A stretch of DNA of 64,000 bases, taken from the NCBI GenBank assembly GCA_902780025.1, contig CACZDV010000022.1, forward strand, positions 1 to 64,000. The letters run 5' to 3'. A program made the position numbers and the translations under genes. The stretch is from an uncultured Prevotellaceae bacterium. Lineage in GTDB: Bacteria > Bacteroidota > Bacteroidia > Bacteroidales > Bacteroidaceae. This document shows positions 7,689-15,948 of the stretch, one piece after another. Within the stretch, counting starts at the first letter, position 1; the number at the start of each line of letters is the position of its first letter. A model generated the notes under the pieces. It had not been told where the DNA came from. It did not search any database and was given only the letters and a program-made list of their open reading frames with translations.

Positions 7689-8167
7689 AAGAAGTAAGCG
7701 AACAAGGTGCCTATCTGCAACTGGCACAGCTTTGTGCCCGTGCCGAGCATTGCCAGTACGAACTGATAGAGAAAATGCGGCGGTGGGAGATGTCGGAAGA
7801 GGCGCAGGCCCGCGTCATGCAGCGGCTGGTCAGCGAACGTTATGTAGACGATGAACGCTATGCCCGTGCTTTTGTGCGCGACAAGATACGCTACAACAAG
7901 TGGGGACGTCGCAAGGTGGAGCAGGCGCTGTGGATGAAGCATATCGACGACGACATCCGCAGTCGTGCGCTCAGCGAGGTTGACGATGAAGAGTATCTCA
8001 GTGTGCTCAGGCCGCTGCTGAAGCAGAAACGGCGCAGTATCAAGGCTGCCAGCGACTATGAGCGAAACCAGAAGCTGGTGAAGTTCGCCCTTGGGCGAGG
8101 CTTTACCTTTGACATTATCCGCCAGTGCATTGACGGCGACGTTGACGAAGTGGATGAAGAAGATTAG
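7685..8167 (+). CDS. recX: Regulatory protein RecX
   Basis: 160 residues, typical for RecX, which binds RecA filaments and modulates recombinase activity. Three-helix repeats are visible, with the conserved SERYVDDERYARAFVRDKIRYNKWG segment in two parts near residues 55-78. ATG overlaps the prmC stop. The acidic C-terminus (DVDEVDEED) is encoded where the next gene already starts, a 14-base overlap. Confidence 0.9.
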   Translation: MKEVSEQGAYLQLAQLCARAEHCQYELIEKMRRWEMSEEAQARVMQRLVSERYVDDERYARAFVRDKIRYNKWGRRKVEQALWMKHIDDDIRSRALSEVDDEEYLSVLRPLLKQKRRSIKAASDYERNQKLVKFALGRGFTFDIIRQCIDGDVDEVDEED

Positions 8168-8855
8168 CTTCTGGCACCGGCTCCTCGACCTGATAGCCCC
8201 TCGACTCTGTGTGGTCTGCGGACGAAGGTTGGCACCGTCGGAGGAGGTTCTTTGTGCTGCTTGTAATCTGCACCTGCCTCGGACGGGCTTCCAGCTCAGC
8301 GCCTATGACAATGTGATGGCCCGCCTGTTTTGGGGTATTATCCCTGTGGAGCGGGTGGCGGCGTTGTTCTACTACGAAGGTGGTTCCAAGACGGCCAACA
8401 TCCTGTATGACCTGAAGTACCACGACCAACCCGAAATAGGAGTGGTGATGGGGCGGATGATGGCAAAGGAGTTTAGCGAGGCAGGTTTCTTTGACGGTAT
8501 TGACCTGGTTGTTCCCATACCATTGGCACGTAGTCGCCAGCGACATCGTGGCTACAACCAAAGCCGCTGTCTGGCAGAAGGTATCTGTCAGGCTACAGGA
8601 TTGGCCCTATACGACCGCGTAGTCTGCCGCAAGCGGTTTGAGAAAAGCCAGACGCAAATGGGACGCTGGGAGCGTCAGGAGAATGTAGCCAATGTCTTCG
8701 AACTGAAAGACCAGGCGGCCATTCACGGCAAGCATCTCTTGCTGGTGGACGATGTCGTCACTACAGGAGCAACCATCACAGCCTGCGCCCGCGAACTGCT
8801 GAAGGCGGGCGATGTCAAGATCAGTCTGCTGTCGCTTGGCTTTGTGAAGTCGTAA
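8154..8855 (+). CDS. ComF family phosphoribosyltransferase-like protein
   Basis: 233 residues. An N-terminal zinc-finger-like CVVCGRR...CAAC is followed by a type I phosphoribosyltransferase fold with the PRPP loop LLLVDDVVTTGAT near the C-terminus. ComF/GntX proteins are linked to DNA uptake and recombination, although the enzymatic role is unsettled. I chose ATG 8154 because MKKISFW is followed directly by conserved sequence and the longer frame from 8091 reads through recX. Being in one operon with recX fits a DNA-processing role. Confidence 0.88.
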   Translation: MKKISFWHRLLDLIAPRLCVVCGRRLAPSEEVLCAACNLHLPRTGFQLSAYDNVMARLFWGIIPVERVAALFYYEGGSKTANILYDLKYHDQPEIGVVMGRMMAKEFSEAGFFDGIDLVVPIPLARSRQRHRGYNQSRCLAEGICQATGLALYDRVVCRKRFEKSQTQMGRWERQENVANVFELKDQAAIHGKHLLLVDDVVTTGATITACARELLKAGDVKISLLSLGFVKS

Positions 8856-9074
8856 TCACACAGCGCTATAGCCTGTAGTGGCTATGGTGCGTATCACGTC
8901 CTTGATGTTCAGTTCGTTGTAGCCGTTCTGTTCCAGCGAGCACTTATTCTGGTCGAGCACAGCCTGCTCCTGCTCGTTATTGTTGTAAGTCACGAACTTG
9001 CCCTTGGCCTCGGCAATGAACCAGCCAACGAGGGCGATGATGATGAATGCTGCAATAGCAATGATGGTAGTCAT
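8856..9074 (-). CDS. Small single-span membrane protein
   Basis: 72 residues, unrecognised. One N-terminal hydrophobic helix (MTTIIAIAAFIIIALVGWF) followed by a hydrophilic tail. I chose ATG 9074: the longer frame to 9188 overlaps the end of the next gene. It abuts the comF stop tail to tail and lies 26 bases downstream of the DUF3237-like gene on the same strand, so it may be co-transcribed with it. Confidence 0.6.
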   Translation of the reverse strand: MTTIIAIAAFIIIALVGWFIAEAKGKFVTYNNNEQEQAVLDQNKCSLEQNGYNELNIKDVIRTIATTGYSAV

Positions 9075-9100
9075 ATCTTCTATGGTTTTCGTTTTATTCT

Positions 9101-9610
9101 TTATTTTACGCGCCAGACGTTGAGCACAATACCCTGGAAGCCCTGCGAGAAAGAGGGCGCACAGAGGAAGAGCGAGTTGTTCAACCACGCATATTTGCTG
9201 TCGGCAGGAGCCTCAAACTGGGGAGCACAGCGGAAATAGAACGAGGGCTTTCCCTCGGCATCCTTGCTGTTGGCGATGATACCGCGGTTGCGGATGTGGA
9301 TGTAGACGCCGTCGTCGGTCTTAATGCAGTAGATGGCTTCTACCTCTGAACGTCCGTCGGCACCGTTCAGCTGATAGTCAGCACCGCCGTTGACGATGGT
9401 GCCCTTCAGTCCGGGGCCCTCGAAAGTACCGCCCGTGATGGGAATGACGGTGCGCCGTCCGTGCTGGGTGTTGTTGATAGAGAAAGCCTCGCCGAGCGTA
9501 ACCTTCAGTTGCAGGGCAAACTCCAGCTGGGGAGCTTCAGGGGCGTTTGACTGAGCGCTGACATTCAGGGTAAGGGCCGCCAGCAAAGCCGCAAAAATCA
9601 GTTTCTTCAT
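9101..9610 (-). CDS. Secreted DUF3237-like protein
   Basis: 169 residues with signal peptide (residues 1-19, NVSAQS). The segment PQLEFALQLKVTLGEAF and RRTVIPITGGTFEGPGLKG are characteristic of DUF3237 beta-barrel proteins, followed by GADYQLNGADGRSEVEAIY. Biochemical role unknown. Promoter TAACTTTG at 9636-9643 on the minus strand. Confidence 0.8.
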   Translation of the reverse strand: MKKLIFAALLAALTLNVSAQSNAPEAPQLEFALQLKVTLGEAFSINNTQHGRRTVIPITGGTFEGPGLKGTIVNGGADYQLNGADGRSEVEAIYCIKTDDGVYIHIRNRGIIANSKDAEGKPSFYFRCAPQFEAPADSKYAWLNNSLFLCAPSFSQGFQGIVLNVWRVK

Positions 9611-9635
9611 ACACCTACTTATATTAAGGACGGGA

Positions 9636-9643
9636 CAAAGTTA
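9636..9643 (-). promoter_or_regulatory. -7 box of the DUF3237-like gene
   Basis: TAACTTTG on the minus strand, 26 bases before the ATG. Confidence 0.65.
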
Positions 9644-9740
9644 CAAACTTTTTTTGAAATAATGCATGCCCACAGGTATTTTTATTCTATCTTTTACCGT
9701 CCACACATAGTTAATGATTCTAAAGAAATATCGCCAAGTG

Positions 9741-9771
9741 TTTGGAAGTTGTCCGAAAAACACTATATTTG
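9741..9771 (+). promoter_or_regulatory. Promoter of the 59-aa gene and M64 peptidase
   Basis: TTTG (9741-9744), 19-base spacer, TATATTTG (9764-9771), 32 bases before the ATG at 9804. It decides that start over the upstream frame at 9714. Confidence 0.75.
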
Positions 9772-9803
9772 CAGTGATTTTATTAACTAAAAACAATCAA
9801 CTT

Positions 9804-9983
9804 ATGGATTTAGGTGCATTTGGTGCATTCGGCGCACTTTTTGGTTTGGTTTTAATGTTGGTGGGTTTTGCCTGGACGATTTTCTGTATCATCCTTATGT
9901 TTAAGGTATGGGGAATGTGCAACGATGTCAGAAGCATTCTGGATAATCTAAGGTCCAGAAACTATTCCCGCGACCCGCAATGA
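9804..9983 (+). CDS. Small membrane protein upstream of M64 peptidase
   Basis: 59 residues. A glycine/alanine/phenylalanine-rich start (MDLGAFGAFGALFG) leads into a long hydrophobic stretch (residues about 10-38), then a short cytoplasmic-type tail rich in R/N/D. The start follows the promoter at 9741-9771. It overlaps the peptidase gene by four bases (ATGA), so the two are translationally coupled. Function unknown. Confidence 0.6.
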   Translation: MDLGAFGAFGALFGLVLMLVGFAWTIFCIILMFKVWGMCNDVRSILDNLRSRNYSRDPQ

Positions 9984-11260
9984 CTCGTGTGAGTGACGGT
10001 TTTCCGCTTCGCTACCTGATTTTACTGGCACTTTGCATCTGTGGCCTGGCTGTTGAAGTGGGGGCACAGACGTTCGATGACTATTTTGAAGACCGCACTT
10101 TGCGGTTAGACTATGTCTTTGGTGGTAATAACAGGGAGCAGCACATCTTTTTCGAGCAAGCATACGTCACGACGCGATGGGCTGGGCGCAAGAGCAGGTT
10201 GACGGAGATGCCGTTGTTAGGCAACGGGCAAATCAAACTGAAGGACGTCGCCACAGGGCAGTTGCTCTATGTCCACACGTTCTCGACGCTGTTCCAGGAG
10301 TGGCAGGCCACTGAGGAGGCTACGAAGGTACAGAAGTCGTTCGAGACGAGTTATAACGTGCCGATGCCCAAGCAGCCAGTCGTCGTGGAGGTGACATTAA
10401 CCGACTTTCACGGAAAGGTGATTGGCGAGATGTCGCACACCATCGACCCGAAGGACATCCTTATCCGGCGACTTGGGCAGAACGCTATTCCCTACCGCTA
10501 TGTGTGGTCGGCTGACAGCGTACCCGACCTGACTCGCTGTATAGACCTTGCCATCGTGGCTGAGGGCTATACGGAAGCAGAGATGGACAAGTTTGACAAG
10601 GACTGTCAGCGGGTGGTGGATGCGTTGTTTGCCCACGAGCCGTTCACGTCGCTGAAGAACCGCTTCAACGTGGTGGCCGTAGCGCCTCGTTCGTTGGATA
10701 GCGGCACCAGCGTACCTCGCGAAGGGCATTGGAGCCGTACACCTGTGGGTACTCATTACGACACCTTCTATTCCAACCGCTACCTGATGACGCAGGACGT
10801 CCATCGGCTGTACGACCTGTTGTCGGGTGTTCCCTTCGAGCATATCATCGTATTGGTCAACAGCGCCATCTACGGCGGTGGCGGCATCTATAATCAGCTG
10901 TTAGTCACGACGACTGACCACCCGACATTCCGTCAGGTACTGGTACATGAGTTCGGTCACAGCTATGGCGGACTGGGCGACGAGTACGAATATGGCGATG
11001 CCTCCGAGTCGATGTATCCCGCCGATACCGAGCCCTGGGAGCCGAACCTAACGACAAAGGTGGACTTCGAGCGGAAGTGGGCCGATATGCTGCCCGACCC
11101 GACGGGACGTGTAGGGCTCTACGAGGGTGGCGGCTATCAGTCAAAAGGTGTCTGGCGACCCTCGAAGGACTGCCGTATGAAAACAAACGAGGCAGAAAAC
11201 TTCTGCCCCGTCTGTCATCGCGCTATTGTGCGGATAACCGATTTCTATACCAGCCACTGA
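9980..11260 (+). CDS. Secreted peptidase M64 (IgA-peptidase family)
   Basis: 426 residues, N-terminal signal/anchor (LILLALCICGLAVEVGAQ). Residues about 30-165 are the beta-rich N-terminal domain of M64 proteins; the metalloprotease follows with the zinc motif H323-EFG-H327-SYGGLGDEY, where D334 or its neighbour is the third-ligand candidate. The segment ILVLVNSAIYGGGGIYN precedes it as in the family. Bacteroidales carry several M64 proteins; the IgA protease activity is known only for one clostridial member, so substrate here is open. Start ATG 9980 overlaps the previous stop. Confidence 0.88.
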   Translation: MTRVSDGFPLRYLILLALCICGLAVEVGAQTFDDYFEDRTLRLDYVFGGNNREQHIFFEQAYVTTRWAGRKSRLTEMPLLGNGQIKLKDVATGQLLYVHTFSTLFQEWQATEEATKVQKSFETSYNVPMPKQPVVVEVTLTDFHGKVIGEMSHTIDPKDILIRRLGQNAIPYRYVWSADSVPDLTRCIDLAIVAEGYTEAEMDKFDKDCQRVVDALFAHEPFTSLKNRFNVVAVAPRSLDSGTSVPREGHWSRTPVGTHYDTFYSNRYLMTQDVHRLYDLLSGVPFEHIIVLVNSAIYGGGGIYNQLLVTTTDHPTFRQVLVHEFGHSYGGLGDEYEYGDASESMYPADTEPWEPNLTTKVDFERKWADMLPDPTGRVGLYEGGGYQSKGVWRPSKDCRMKTNEAENFCPVCHRAIVRITDFYTSH

Positions 11261-11266
11261 TACCGG

Positions 11267-12646
11267 CTACATATAGCCCAGCCAGCGTAGGATGTCGTTC
11301 AAGTTGGCTACCACCATCAGTAGTATCAAGATGCCGAAGCCGACATACTCGGCACGAATCATGAACTGTTCCGACGGTTTGCGGCGCGTAATCATCTCGT
11401 AGACGAGGAACAGTACGTGACCACCATCGAGTGCCGGAATAGGCAGGATATTCATGAACGCCAGGATAATCGACAAGAACGCCGTCATCTTCCAGAACAT
11501 ATACCAGTCCCACATCGGCGGGAACAGGCTTCCGATGGCTCCGAAACCGCCCAGCGACTTGGCACCGTCGGCGGTGAAGACGTACTTCATATCGTCGACG
11601 TAGGAGGCCAGCACGTGCCAGCCGTACTTGATGCCGGCGGGGATGCTCTCGAAGAAGCTATACTCACGGGTGTAAGGCTTATAGAGCGAAGACAATGCGG
11701 GAGCCATGAAGCCTAACTTCAAGTCCTCTGTCAGCACCACTTGCATGGTTGTGTCGCGTTCCGCTCCTTGGAAGCCGAGCATCACCGTGCGCACCTTCAT
11801 GCTGTCCTCGCGGGTCTTGGCCACAGCTAATTGGTCGGACAAGCGTCCCAGTTCAAAGAGGAAGGTGTTGTGAGAGTCTATCGGGCGACCATTGAGCGAC
11901 AGGATTTTATCGCCTGCCTTCAAGCCAATTTTATCTGCTGGAGAACCGCTGAGCACACTATCAATCCTGGCGGGCAGGAAGGGCTCGACGAAGCGTGGCT
12001 CGGACTTCAGCATATTGAGCAGGTTGAGTTCGCCGGGCAGACTGACGTGCTCGTGCTTGCCGTTGCGGACAACTTCAACGTCGTGAGCCTCGGAAATCAT
12101 ACGGTAGAGGTCGGCCGAGAAGTCCTTGAACAGCTTGCCGTCGGCAGCCACAAGGACATCGCCGTCGCGGAATCCGTAGGACTTAGCCTCCTCGTTGAAC
12201 TTCATGTTGACCTCGCCTACAGGGATGTAGGTGTCGCCCCAGTAGAAGAGGATCATCGAGTAGATGAACAGCGCCAGCAGGAAATTCACCAGTACGCCGC
12301 CAATCATGATGAGCAGGCGCTGCCACGCGGGCTTGGCGCGGAATTCATACTCCCGGACGGGTTGTTTCATCTGTTCGGTGTCGAAACTCTCGTCAATCAT
12401 GCCCGCAATCTTGCAGTAGCCACCTAACGGCAGCCAGCCGATGCCATACTGCGTATCGCTGCCCTTAGGCTTCCACTTGAACAGGCTTCCCTTCCACTTC
12501 CAGATGCTGGGGTCGAAGAACAGGTAGAACTTGTCGACACGTACACCAAAAAGCTTGGCGAAGAAGAAGTGGCCACCCTCATGGAGCAGCACCAGCAGGC
12601 TGATAGCCAGCATGAATTGTAACAGTCTTATCAGAAATACTTCCAT
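11267..12646 (-). CDS. rseP: RIP zinc metalloprotease RseP (site-2 protease)
   Basis: Intramembrane protease, 459 residues. The first membrane helix carries the zinc motif HEGGH (residues 22-26), two PDZ-type domains occupy the periplasmic middle (e.g. GSPADKIGLKAGDKILSLNG), and the C-terminal helix carries NILPIPALDGGH with the third ligand Asp. In Proteobacteria it cleaves anti-sigma factors; here it may process ECF-sigma anti-sigma proteins or leftover signal peptides. It starts 6 bases after dxr, a gene pair common in bacteria. Confidence 0.95.
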   Translation of the reverse strand: MEVFLIRLLQFMLAISLLVLLHEGGHFFFAKLFGVRVDKFYLFFDPSIWKWKGSLFKWKPKGSDTQYGIGWLPLGGYCKIAGMIDESFDTEQMKQPVREYEFRAKPAWQRLLIMIGGVLVNFLLALFIYSMILFYWGDTYIPVGEVNMKFNEEAKSYGFRDGDVLVAADGKLFKDFSADLYRMISEAHDVEVVRNGKHEHVSLPGELNLLNMLKSEPRFVEPFLPARIDSVLSGSPADKIGLKAGDKILSLNGRPIDSHNTFLFELGRLSDQLAVAKTREDSMKVRTVMLGFQGAERDTTMQVVLTEDLKLGFMAPALSSLYKPYTREYSFFESIPAGIKYGWHVLASYVDDMKYVFTADGAKSLGGFGAIGSLFPPMWDWYMFWKMTAFLSIILAFMNILPIPALDGGHVLFLVYEMITRRKPSEQFMIRAEYVGFGILILLMVVANLNDILRWLGYM

Positions 12647-12652
12647 TGTCGT

Positions 12653-13813
12653 TTATTTGATTAATTCGGTTGCGATGCGGCGGGCTTCAGCATCCGTCGC
12701 GATGTAAGTCTCGTAGGTGGGGTTCTTGTCGAACGTGGCTCGCTGCATGGTCTCGGCAATGACGTCGCCCATCTGCAGGAAACCGCAACGGTCTTCGAGG
12801 AAGGCGCGGTTCACGATTTCGTTGGCAGCATTGACGATGCACGGCATATTGCCGCCGCGGTCGAGGGCTTCGTAGGCCATCGCCAGACAGCGGAATTTCT
12901 TCAGGTCGGGCTCAAAGAACTCCAGATGCTGGGCCTTGAAGAGGTCCAGTCTTTCGCCACTTAATGGCAGACGGCGAGGGAACGAGAAGGCATACTGGAT
13001 GGGCAGCCGCATGTCGGGCACGCCGAGTTGAGCCTTCACCGAGCCGTCCTGGAACTGCACGGCGCTGTGGACGATGCTCTGCGGATGGACGAGTACCTGA
13101 ATCTGCTTGGCATCGACACCAAAGAGCCACTTGGCCTCAATCACCTCAAAGCCCTTGTTCATCATCGATGCCGAGTCGATAGTAATCTTGGCACCCATGT
13201 CCCACGTCGGGTGACGCAGGGCGTCGGCCTTTGTCACATGGGCTATTTCCTCCATCGACTTCAGGCGGAAGGGACCGCCCGAGGCCGTCAGCAGAATCTT
13301 TTCTATGGGGTTCTGGTCTTCGCCCACTAATGACTGGAAGATGGCAGAATGCTCGCTGTCAACGGGCAGGATGGGCGTGTGGTATTGCTGAGCCAACTGC
13401 AGTATCAGCTCGCCAGCCACCACTAACGTCTCCTTGTTGGCCAATGCAATAGCCTTACGGGCCTTGATGGCGTGGATAGTAGGGCTGAGTCCTGCAAAGC
13501 CCACCATGGCCGTCAGCACCATATCGATAGGCTGTGCCTCGACGATTTCGTCGAGCGCCCTTGCGCCTGCATAGACCTTCACGTCGGGCAGGTCGTCCAT
13601 CAGCCGCCGCAACTCGTCGTAGCGCTGCTCGTTGGCAATGACCACCGCCGCAGGCTTGAACTGATGTGCCTGCTGAGCCAAAAGCTCCACCTTGTTGTTA
13701 GCCGTCAGACAGTAAACCTCGTAGAGGTCTGCGTGTTCCTCGATGACCTCCAGTGCCTGCGTACCTATCGACCCCGTAGAGCCGAGAATGGCTATCTGTT
13801 TCTTCTTATTCAT
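12653..13813 (-). CDS. dxr: 1-deoxy-D-xylulose 5-phosphate reductoisomerase
   Basis: Second step of the MEP isoprenoid pathway: NADPH-dependent conversion of DXP to MEP. 386 residues. N-terminal Rossmann motif ILGSTGSIGTQAL; substrate/metal region PVDSEHSAIFQSL and TASGGPFR; later NKGFEVIEAKWLF and HPQSIVHS. I chose ATG 13813 (MNKKKQIAIL) over the longer frame to 13870 because a TAATTTTG promoter box lies at 13837-13844, inside that extension. The first gene of the dxr-rseP operon. Confidence 0.95.
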   Translation of the reverse strand: MNKKKQIAILGSTGSIGTQALEVIEEHADLYEVYCLTANNKVELLAQQAHQFKPAAVVIANEQRYDELRRLMDDLPDVKVYAGARALDEIVEAQPIDMVLTAMVGFAGLSPTIHAIKARKAIALANKETLVVAGELILQLAQQYHTPILPVDSEHSAIFQSLVGEDQNPIEKILLTASGGPFRLKSMEEIAHVTKADALRHPTWDMGAKITIDSASMMNKGFEVIEAKWLFGVDAKQIQVLVHPQSIVHSAVQFQDGSVKAQLGVPDMRLPIQYAFSFPRRLPLSGERLDLFKAQHLEFFEPDLKKFRCLAMAYEALDRGGNMPCIVNAANEIVNRAFLEDRCGFLQMGDVIAETMQRATFDKNPTYETYIATDAEARRIATELIK

Positions 13814-13836
13814 TGTAACGTTACAAAAACCGGGCG

Positions 13837-13844
13837 CAAAATTA
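13837..13844 (-). promoter_or_regulatory. -7 box of dxr-rseP
   Basis: TAATTTTG on the minus strand, 23 bases before the dxr ATG. Confidence 0.65.
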
Positions 13845-13933
13845 CAAAAAATAAATGACATCGCCCTCATCCATTCCTATAAAAGAATCTAAAACGCCCG
13901 AAAAACGTCCCGGTGTCCGTTGGTCATAAAGGC

Positions 13934-14551
13934 TTACCTGCACTTGACGTCCAGAACCCGGCGCTCTTCGAGCCACCCTTCCAGCAGGTCGCCGATATGG
14001 ACGGGACCTACTCCCGCAGGAGTGCCTGTATAGAGCAGGTCGCCGGTCTTCAATGTGAAAAACCGGGAGAGGTAGGCAATCGTCTCGTCTACCGTGAAGA
14101 GCATGTCTGAAGTGCAGCCTTCCTGCACCGTCGCTCCGTTGATATCAAGGTGGAAATGGATGCGTTGGATATCCAGGAACTTCTCTTTGGGCACCCAGTC
14201 GCCAATGGCTGCCGAACCGTCGAACCCCTTGCAGATGGTCCACGGCTGACCGTTTTGGCTGGCACGGCGCTGCAGGTCGCGGGCGGTGAAGTCGATGCCG
14301 ACGGTAACGGCGTCATAGTAGCGATGGGCAAAGCGGGTGGGGATGTTCTTGCCTAAGCGGCAGATGCGTACCACCACCTCGGCCTCGTAGTCTATCTGTC
14401 CCAGGTGGTCAGGGACAAAGAAGGGACGGCCTGGTTTCAGCAGCGCTGAGTCAGCCTTCGTAAAGACGACAGGCTCCTCGGGCTTCTTCAGCGTGTCATG
14501 CAGTTCACGGTGGTGGGCTGCATAGTTCATCCCTACGGCAAATATCTTCAT
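13934..14551 (-). CDS. Fumarylacetoacetate hydrolase (FAH) family protein
   Basis: 205 residues. Motifs DYEAEVVV (metal-binding acidic residues), GIDFTARDLQ and TGTPAGVGP are those of FAH-fold hydrolases/isomerases/decarboxylases such as 2-keto-4-pentenoate hydratase or oxaloacetate decarboxylase. The exact substrate cannot be read from sequence. It overlaps the murF stop by four bases, so it is co-expressed with cell-wall synthesis, but a functional link is not obvious. Confidence 0.85.
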   Translation of the reverse strand: MKIFAVGMNYAAHHRELHDTLKKPEEPVVFTKADSALLKPGRPFFVPDHLGQIDYEAEVVVRICRLGKNIPTRFAHRYYDAVTVGIDFTARDLQRRASQNGQPWTICKGFDGSAAIGDWVPKEKFLDIQRIHFHLDINGATVQEGCTSDMLFTVDETIAYLSRFFTLKTGDLLYTGTPAGVGPVHIGDLLEGWLEERRVLDVKCR

Positions 14552-15930
14552 AGCAGTTCGGGCAATTGGTAGAGACGGGTGCTGTTGCTGCCCTTGATGA
14601 GAATATGATAGCCCTGCGGCTGCTCGGCCTGTATGGCAGCCTTCACCTCCTCGACATCGGCAAACTTACGATAGGGTGAATCGACGGCGGCAAACTCGCT
14701 GCCTACGAGCCACACCTCATCGAGCTCAAGGGTGGCCAGCTGTGCCACAATCTTCTGATGCTCCTTGCGGCTGCTGTTGCCCAGCTCACCCATCATGCCG
14801 AGGATGGCCATCTTTGGACGCACGTCCATCAGCCGGAAGTTCTCAAGCGCCGCCCGCATACTGCTGGGGTTGGCGTTGTAGGCATCAACCACCAGGTGGT
14901 TATGCTCGGTAATGGTCAGCTGCGAACGGTTGTTGGAGGGCTTGTAGGCCTCCAGGGCGCGATTGATGTCGGCAGGTTCTACGCCGAAGTTCAGGCCAAC
15001 GGCGATGGCGGCCATCATGTTGTCAATGTTATAGGAGCCGATAAGCTGCGTCTGTACCTCGTACCACTGTTCTCTCTCCTCTCTCCTCTCATTCCCAAGC
15101 TTCGCTCGCCTACCCGTAGCCTTTCCTCTCTCCTCTATATTTACATCACTTTCACGCCAGCGGAACTTCAGGAACGGCGCACAGCTGATGACCTCGCCCA
15201 CGGTACACCCTTCTGCATTCTCCGGGTTAGCGCTGTAGGGTGCCACCCATACGTTGTCGGGCAGGATGTCCATCAGCCGCTCGTTGTCAACGTTGATGAA
15301 GATCAGACTCTCGCCTCGGCGGCCGAGGAAGTCGTAGAGCTCGCCCTTGGTCTTTACCACGTTCTTGAACGAGCCGAAGCCCTGCAGGTGGGCACGCCCC
15401 ACGTTGGTAATCAGGCCGCAGGTAGGTTCCGCCGTCTCTGCCAGTGTTTTGATGTCGCCGGGATGGCTGGCGCCCATCTCGATGACGGCTATCTCGTGTT
15501 CAGGAGTCAGGCGGAACAACGTCTTGGGCACCCCTACGTCGTTGTTGAAGTTGCCTTGGGTGTAGAGCACGTTGTACTTCTGCTGCAGCACGGCGGCGAT
15601 GAGCTCCTTGGTGGTCGTCTTGCCGTTGGTGCCGGTAATGCCGATGACGGGAATCTGGAACTGGCGGCGGTGTTCGCGGGCCAGGTCCTTGAAGGTCTGG
15701 AGGCAGTCGTCGACCTGGATGATCTCCCCTTGGGGAGGTTGGGAGGGGGTCACAGCCTCGTCAACGATAGCGTAGGCGCAGCCTTGTTCCAAAGCCTTTA
15801 GGGCAAACTGGTTGCCGTTGAACGTCTCGCCTTTCAAGGCCAGGAAGATGCTGCCCTCGGGACAGTCACGGCTGTCGGTGGTTATACACGGATGCTCCTG
15901 ATAGAGCTTGTAGAGTTCCTTAATGGTCAT
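14548..15930 (-). CDS. murF: UDP-MurNAc-tripeptide-D-Ala-D-Ala ligase
   Basis: ATP-dependent addition of D-Ala-D-Ala to UDP-MurNAc-tripeptide in the cytoplasm. 460 residues. P-loop GTNGKTTTKEL near residue 108; MGASHPGDIKTLA and NVGRAHLQGFGS in the central domain; C-terminal domain contains DAYNANPSSMRAAL. Two in-frame repeat insertions are visible: residues about 61-70 (TPSQPPQGE) come from a CTCCCC/GGGGAG palindrome (15724-15737), and residues about 265-288 (EERGKATGRRAKLGNERREE) come from a 58-bp dispersed repeat (15079-15136). Both fall in loops, so the enzyme is probably active. Confidence 0.95.
   Translation of the reverse strand: MTIKELYKLYQEHPCITTDSRDCPEGSIFLALKGETFNGNQFALKALEQGCAYAIVDEAVTPSQPPQGEIIQVDDCLQTFKDLAREHRRQFQIPVIGITGTNGKTTTKELIAAVLQQKYNVLYTQGNFNNDVGVPKTLFRLTPEHEIAVIEMGASHPGDIKTLAETAEPTCGLITNVGRAHLQGFGSFKNVVKTKGELYDFLGRRGESLIFINVDNERLMDILPDNVWVAPYSANPENAEGCTVGEVISCAPFLKFRWRESDVNIEERGKATGRRAKLGNERREEREQWYEVQTQLIGSYNIDNMMAAIAVGLNFGVEPADINRALEAYKPSNNRSQLTITEHNHLVVDAYNANPSSMRAALENFRLMDVRPKMAILGMMGELGNSSRKEHQKIVAQLATLELDEVWLVGSEFAAVDSPYRKFADVEEVKAAIQAEQPQGYHILIKGSNSTRLYQLPELL
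15079..15136. repeat. 58-bp dispersed repeat, copy in murF
   Basis: Identical over 58 bases to 20444-20501. It has a unique core (about 15091-15124) flanked by TCTCCTC-type heptads and is open in the murF frame. Confidence 0.9.
15724..15737. repeat. GC palindrome in murF
   Basis: CTCCCC-TT-GGGGAG, followed by a G-run; read in frame as PPQGE. Confidence 0.7.
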
Positions 15931-15948
15931 AATTCTGTTATTACGTAG

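Noticed and set aside
8856..9188. 110-aa version of the small membrane protein
   Set aside because: The first 38 residues overlap the end of the DUF3237-like gene in another frame; the hydrophobic start at 9074 is more credible.
14758..15801. Long open frame on the plus strand opposite murF
   Set aside because: Pure shadow of murF: low-complexity composition, no motif, and the murF frame has all family signatures. Similar long antisense frames opposite frdA, the esterase, the S9 gene and DUF2723 were rejected for the same reason.
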